Part shown: in pieces, positions 60,343 to 64,000 of the stretch
How the letters are laid out: the number at the start of each line of letters is the position of its first letter
Numbering within the stretch: the stretch's first letter is position 1
NCBI GenBank assembly: GCA_050248495.1
Contig: JBFWSG010000011.1
Span: forward strand, 62,001-126,000
DNA: 64,000 nt
From: DASYDU01 sp050248495
GTDB lineage: Bacteria > Planctomycetota > Planctomycetia > Pirellulales > Lacipirellulaceae
Direction of reading: 5' to 3'
Made by a program: the position numbers and the translations under genes
Notes under the pieces: generated by a model
Databases searched by the model: none
Told to the model about the DNA's origin: nothing
What the model saw: the letters and a program-made list of their open reading frames with translations, nothing else

Positions 60343-61722
60343 CTACACAACTCCCTCAAGGATAGGTCGCGACTCCCGCGCCGGCGAGCGCGGAACGGCA
60401 CAAAACGCCTCATTTTCCAGGGGTTCGCCGTGGGACACCGGTGCCTGGCCGCGAACCGCGTGCAGCGGCCGCAGATAGACAATGTCGCGCGGAAAGAAGA
60501 GGTCGAGCGTCCAGTCGATCGCCACGCGGAGCTTCCGCTCGAACCCCGGCAGCTTCATCAGGTAGATCGTCCGCCACAACCACCAGGCGACAAAACCGGA
60601 GAACCGCAGGCCGAAGATTTCCGCGACGGCCGAGCGGCGGCCGAGGCCGGCCAGGAGGCCCAGCGCCTTGAAGCGAAAGGGCTGCGGCTCGCGGCCTGCG
60701 AGCACGGCGGCGATGTTGTCGGCGAGCCGGCGGCCTTGTCGCAGCGCGTATTGCGCCGTCGGCGGGCAGGTCCCGCCGGTGACCAGATCCGGCACCGTGG
60801 CGCTATCGCCCACGGCCCACACACACGAACAGTTCTTCGCGGCCATCGTGGCGTCGACGTCGACCCGGCCCGATTTGCTGCGACTCACGTTCACCAGGTC
60901 GAGCACGGGGTTAGCCGCGGTGCCGGCCGCCCAGACAAACGTGTGGGCGTCGATGTCCGTGCCGTTCGCCAGCTGCACCTGGTGACGTGAGCAGCCTTGC
61001 ACACGGGTCCTGAGCAACACTTCGACGCCCCGGCTCTCGAGTTTCGCGAGCGCGTAGCGCGAGAGAGACTCACTCACTTCGGGCAGGATCCGCTCGCCGG
61101 AGTGGATCAGCACCATGCGAATCTCTTCCGGCTGGACGTGCGGATAGAAGCGGCCCGCGCTGCGGACAAAATCGTTGAGCTCGGCGAGCGTCTCGACGCC
61201 GGCGAAACCGCCCCCCGCGACGACGAACGTGAGCATCTGTCGGCGGACGGCCGGATCGCTCTGCAGGTCGGCGTGCTCCAGTTTGTCGATTACATGGGCG
61301 TGGAGCTGCGTCGCATCGGCGAGGCTCTTGATGGTGAGTGCGTTTTCGGCGACGCCGGGGAGGTTGAAGAAGTTGGGCACCGAGCCGAGTGCCAGCACCA
61401 GGTGGTCGAACGGCAGCGTGAAATCGCCGCACGCGCCGCAGTGGGCGGCCGTAACCGTGCGATGCTCGACGTCAATCGCCTTGACGGATGCCTGCCGCAC
61501 GGTCGTCCGCCGCAACAGCGCGCGGAGCGGAAAGACGATGTGCTTCGGCTGGATCGAACCGGACGGCACCTCGGGCAACAGCGGCGTGAAGGTGAAAAAG
61601 TTTTCGCCGTCGACGAGCGTGATCTCGACCGAAGCGTCGCCGCGGAAACGCTGCTCCAGCCGCAGGGCAATCGCCGTGCCGGCAAAACCGCCGCCGATGA
61701 TGACGATGCGAGTCGGGTTCAT
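60343..61722 (-). CDS. Type II NADH dehydrogenase-like oxidoreductase
   Basis: A 459-residue FAD enzyme of the NDH-2 family, passing electrons from NADH to quinone without pumping protons. The FAD site is IIGGGFAGTAIALRL (residues 8-22); the second Rossmann motif for NADH is VVAGGGFAGVETLAEL (about 168-183). VWAVGDSATVPD binds FAD near residue 305. The C-terminal stretch with GFVAWWLWRTIYLMKLPGFERKLRVAIDW is the usual membrane-binding amphipathic part. The final 40 residues are an unusual Pro/Arg/Glu tail. GAGGA lies nine bases before the ATG. It is first in a pair with the GH63-like gene. Confidence 0.92.
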   Translation of the reverse strand: MNPTRIVIIGGGFAGTAIALRLEQRFRGDASVEITLVDGENFFTFTPLLPEVPSGSIQPKHIVFPLRALLRRTTVRQASVKAIDVEHRTVTAAHCGACGDFTLPFDHLVLALGSVPNFFNLPGVAENALTIKSLADATQLHAHVIDKLEHADLQSDPAVRRQMLTFVVAGGGFAGVETLAELNDFVRSAGRFYPHVQPEEIRMVLIHSGERILPEVSESLSRYALAKLESRGVEVLLRTRVQGCSRHQVQLANGTDIDAHTFVWAAGTAANPVLDLVNVSRSKSGRVDVDATMAAKNCSCVWAVGDSATVPDLVTGGTCPPTAQYALRQGRRLADNIAAVLAGREPQPFRFKALGLLAGLGRRSAVAEIFGLRFSGFVAWWLWRTIYLMKLPGFERKLRVAIDWTLDLFFPRDIVYLRPLHAVRGQAPVSHGEPLENEAFCAVPRSPARESRPILEGVV

Positions 61723-61779
61723 AGGAACGATTCCTCACCTGGCACACGGTCGCTCAGTTGCCAAAAGCACAGCGCAATT

Positions 61780-62493
61780 TCACACGCGTCGGTTCCGCCG
61801 CAAACTCAACACAACGCCCGTGACCACGGCGAGCACGCCCGTCGCCGGTTCCGGCACGCCGATTCGCGTGAACGTGAACGTGCCGAGATGCGGACTGCCC
61901 GCGGCGAATGGTGTGCCGAGCAAAACGATCGGTTGTCGCGGCACGGTGTCCGGGTTCGAGAGGCTGAAGCCGGTGCCTTGCTCGGTGCCGGCGTCGTACG
62001 CGTACAGGTCGACGGTGAGCTGGTCCTTCCAACCGGCGCCGTTGCGAAGATCCAGACCGTGAACGCCGACAAACCAATCGGGGCTGGGCGCCACCATCGT
62101 GACCAGCGTCACCAGCGGAAACTGTTGCGAGACGTCGACGGTCACGCTGGTGCTGCCAGGCGAAGTGATGCCGCCGCCCTGAATCACCGAGAGCGCCGTG
62201 CCGGCGTTGATCGCGGCCTGCACTTCGCCGCGCAGGGCCGAGGTGCCGCCGATCTCCGCCATCTGCTCGATGCCGGCCGAGGCCAACTGGCCCGGAGTCC
62301 AGAAGCTCACCTGGTCGCCATGAACGCCGCCGATGAGCGCGGAGAAGTGCGCGCCCGCGGGATAGGCGCCGGGATGCGTGGCCGCGCTCCAAGTGGCGTC
62401 GAATTTGACGTCGTACTGGATAGCAGCCGCCGCAAGCGACTGGGCGATACAAACCGCGGCGAGCAGCGAGCAGACGATCGACGATGGACGCAT
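61780..62493 (-). CDS. Spondin-domain PEP-CTERM protein
   Basis: A 237-residue exported protein. GGAG lies seven bases before the ATG at 62493; a longer upstream frame overlaps the msrB gene and is rejected. A signal peptide ends near AAAAIQ. The body has the spondin-type pattern: VKFDATWSAATHPGAYPAGAHFSALIGGVH, then SPDWFVGVHGLDLRNGAGWKDQLTVDLYAYDAGTEQGTGF. In such domains this forms a beta-sandwich that can bind calcium. The end, VPEPATGVLAVVTGVVLSL with Arg residues, is a PEP-CTERM tail. The role may be adhesion. Confidence 0.88.
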   Translation of the reverse strand: MRPSSIVCSLLAAVCIAQSLAAAAIQYDVKFDATWSAATHPGAYPAGAHFSALIGGVHGDQVSFWTPGQLASAGIEQMAEIGGTSALRGEVQAAINAGTALSVIQGGGITSPGSTSVTVDVSQQFPLVTLVTMVAPSPDWFVGVHGLDLRNGAGWKDQLTVDLYAYDAGTEQGTGFSLSNPDTVPRQPIVLLGTPFAAGSPHLGTFTFTRIGVPEPATGVLAVVTGVVLSLRRNRRV

Positions 62494-62539
62494 GGCATCG
62501 CTCCGGGGATGCTGGAAGTGTGGTGAAGGCGGAAGACGA

Positions 62540-63157
62540 CTACTTCTTGAATTCAGCGTTGACCTGTTTGTCACCGCCAGCGGTCGGCGGCTCTTGGGCG
62601 TCGAACTGGAGCGACGCCGAGTTGATGCAGTATCGCAGACCGGTCGGTCGCGGGCCGTCGTCGAACACATGCCCCAGGTGCGCGCCGCAGTTCTTGCAGG
62701 TGACCTCAGTGCGGTGCATGAAAAAGCTGTTGTCGTCGTGCGTGGCGACGTTCTTCTCGTCGGCCGGCTGATAGAAGCTGGGCCAGCCGGTGCCGGAGTC
62801 GAACTTCGTATCGCTGCTGAACAGCGGCGCGCCGCAGCAGACGCAGCGGTACATGCCGTCGCGGTGGTTGTTCCAATAGTCGCCAGTGAAGGCCTGCTCG
62901 GTCCCTTTCTCGCGGGTGACATGATACTGGTCGGGCGTGAGTAGCTTCTTCCACTCCGCGTCGGTCCGCGGCGGGCAAGTGCAAGAGGTTGGATTATTGG
63001 GGGAAGTTGTATTCGAGTTCATGACGGTTGACTCCGTAGAGGGTGTGGTGGTGCTCTGTGTCGATGTCGATTCATCGGCCTCGGATCGCATCGCGGCGAT
63101 GACCAGTAAGCCGAGGGTGAGCGACGCAACGGGTATGAAAATCGATTTAGCTTTCAT
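62540..63157 (-). CDS. msrB: Membrane-anchored or exported MsrB methionine sulfoxide reductase
   Basis: A 205-residue peptide-methionine (R)-S-oxide reductase. Residues 1-27 are a signal or anchor segment (IPVASLTLGLLVIAAM), followed by a Ser/Thr/Asn-rich linker to about residue 55. The MsrB domain includes EWKKLLTPDQYHVTREKGTE, the zinc cysteines CVCCGAPLF and CKNCGAHLGHVF, GTGWPSF and the catalytic Cys in RYCINSASL. Export places it in the periplasm, unlike cytosolic MsrB enzymes. AGGA lies eight bases before the ATG. It is 40 bp downstream of a molybdopterin oxidoreductase gene. Confidence 0.95.
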   Translation of the reverse strand: MKAKSIFIPVASLTLGLLVIAAMRSEADESTSTQSTTTPSTESTVMNSNTTSPNNPTSCTCPPRTDAEWKKLLTPDQYHVTREKGTEQAFTGDYWNNHRDGMYRCVCCGAPLFSSDTKFDSGTGWPSFYQPADEKNVATHDDNSFFMHRTEVTCKNCGAHLGHVFDDGPRPTGLRYCINSASLQFDAQEPPTAGGDKQVNAEFKK

Positions 63158-63197
63158 GGAGTGATTCCTATTGGGTGTCGCTTTGCTACGTGATTTG

Positions 63198-63980
63198 TTA
63201 ATGCCCGCCGTACCAATCGTATCCACGCTTGGCCCAGTAGTCCGCCGGCCGCACGTCGGTCAAGTCGATCACGCTGATGCGCTTGATGCATTTGTAGCCA
63301 TACTTCACGGTGCTCACGAGACGCAGCGGCGCGCCGTGCCCTTCGGTGAGGGGCTGGCCGTTGAGCTCGAAGGCGAGCAGCGTTTGCGGATGCAGGGCAC
63401 TGGGGCGATCGAAACCGACGTAGTAGCGGTCAGGCCGGCCGTCCTCATCGACAGCGTCGACGGGCGTCGACAAACCGACGTACTGGCTCGGCGCACCGAA
63501 CTTCTGCAATAAGTCGGCGAGCCGGACACCTTTCCAGGTGGCAATGCGGCTCCAGCCTTCGACGCATTTGAACTCGGTGGTCATCGTGTAGTTCGGCAGG
63601 GCCTTGATCGCCGCGAGCGGAACGTGCCGATCGGCGGCGCCGGTGATGTGGACGGTCCAATTGTCCGCGTCGGCCGCGCTCATCAGGCCGACGAGGCCGT
63701 TGACGCGCAAGTCGCTCGCCAGTTCCGACGCGAACTCGGGAGCCAGCCGTTGTGGACGGTAAATCCCCTGTGCGATTCGTTCGTTGAATCGCAAAACGCG
63801 GCGCAGCGGCCAGGGGATGCCGTCGTCCAGTTCACGCGTGGCAATCCACGTGGCCGCGCCGCCGCCGACTAGCGCGGCAATTGCCCCGGTGGCGAAACCG
63901 CGGCGTGTGAGCCGCCGGATTTCGGCCTCAGTCGTGGCAGCATCAGCCGGCACCACAATCTGATTCGATTCGTTACTCAT
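63198..63980 (-). CDS. Tat-exported molybdopterin-dependent oxidoreductase
   Basis: A 260-residue enzyme of the sulfite-oxidase/MsrP fold. A Tat-type leader (TRRGFATGAIAALVGGGAA, about residues 25-43) indicates export of the folded cofactor-bound protein. The molybdenum-coordinating Cys lies in EFKCVEGWSR (about residue 138), and HGAPLRLVSTVKYGYKCIKRI is the conserved C-terminal part. GAGGAGG lies six bases before the ATG. The bases upstream to the window edge can be read as the end of another coding frame (a TAA or TGA overlapping this start), so a membrane partner such as a cytochrome b may precede it. With msrB next door, it may repair oxidised periplasmic methionine. Confidence 0.9.
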   Translation of the reverse strand: MSNESNQIVVPADAATTEAEIRRLTRRGFATGAIAALVGGGAATWIATRELDDGIPWPLRRVLRFNERIAQGIYRPQRLAPEFASELASDLRVNGLVGLMSAADADNWTVHITGAADRHVPLAAIKALPNYTMTTEFKCVEGWSRIATWKGVRLADLLQKFGAPSQYVGLSTPVDAVDEDGRPDRYYVGFDRPSALHPQTLLAFELNGQPLTEGHGAPLRLVSTVKYGYKCIKRISVIDLTDVRPADYWAKRGYDWYGGH

Positions 63981-64000
63981 GGCGCGCCTCCTCGGCGTCG

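Noticed and set aside
58166..62526. Plus-strand frames of 579 and 509 codons
   Set aside because: Antisense to the GH63-like, NDH-2 and spondin-domain genes, whose conserved motifs are clear on the minus strand.
1..64000. CRISPR arrays, tRNA or rRNA genes
   Set aside because: No regularly spaced identical repeats and no recognisable tRNA or rRNA segment was noticed on either strand; a covariance-model scan was not possible.

Overview
The window looks like chromosome of a planctomycete, most likely order Pirellulales. It is GC-rich. The protein families point the same way: two DUF1559 prepilin-like proteins, ten proteins ending in a PEP-CTERM sorting tail (several with dockerin-type repeats), proteins opening with a LExRxxL motif, two lineage-typical ECF sigma factors paired with a Ser/Thr kinase or a FecR-type partner, a sulfatase, and a complete MoxR/Bat aerotolerance locus. 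No rRNA, tRNA, CRISPR array, intact insertion sequence or prophage was seen.

Layout. 1-647 holds a truncated DUF1559 gene. 1041-6021 is a probable zinc-starvation locus: a duplicated His-rich metal binder, a HAF-repeat PEP-CTERM protein, MerC, a COG0523 GTPase, an all3515-like PEP-CTERM protein and a divergent Zur-type Fur regulator, with a Fur/Zur-like operator between the divergent promoters. 6127-12106 encodes four secreted proteins (animal-type heme peroxidase, matrixin protease, coiled-coil PEP-CTERM protein, LGDGDN-repeat protein). 12520-17295 is a sigma factor, Ser/Thr kinase and LExR protein module. 17305-21236 is a sulfatase plus a GH3 glucosidase.

21346-27247 is the most unusual part. 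A Ser/Thr kinase is fused to a tubulin/FtsZ-like GTPase. Its neighbour is an FHA protein with a degenerate EAL domain. A divergent gene encodes a receiver, degenerate GGDEF and CBS-pair protein. 27354-27995 is an antitoxin with a frameshifted PIN toxin. 28029-30491 holds an AAA ATPase, a small protein and a four-helix membrane protein. 30799-40274 is the MoxR-DUF58-Bat operon, including a BatC-like protein with a very long Gln-rich tail and a BatD/BatE fusion.

40368-40975 is a toxin-antitoxin pair under a palindromic operator. 41012-47239 is a tightly overlapping operon for a vanadium-type haloperoxidase, an FG-GAP/UnbV protein and a GH30 glycosidase, all PEP-CTERM. 47336-51188 holds a lipoprotein, a DUF1559 protein and two tandem PEP-CTERM paralogues. 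51957-55079 is a second sigma factor with its FecR-type partner. 55465-57337 is a less GC-rich accessory patch: divergent GIY-YIG and RusA-like nuclease genes, short repeats and a DUF433/DUF5615 pair. 57590-63980 encodes a GH63-like glucosidase, NDH-2, a spondin-domain PEP-CTERM protein, and a probable periplasmic oxidative-repair pair (MsrB and a molybdopterin oxidoreductase).

The genes describe a bacterium that degrades sulfated and beta-linked polysaccharides, exports many anchored surface or periplasmic proteins, and regulates through dedicated sigma factors and Hanks-type kinases. Intergenic regions carry several families of short palindromic repeats. All functions are inferred from protein sequence and context; no similarity search could be run.
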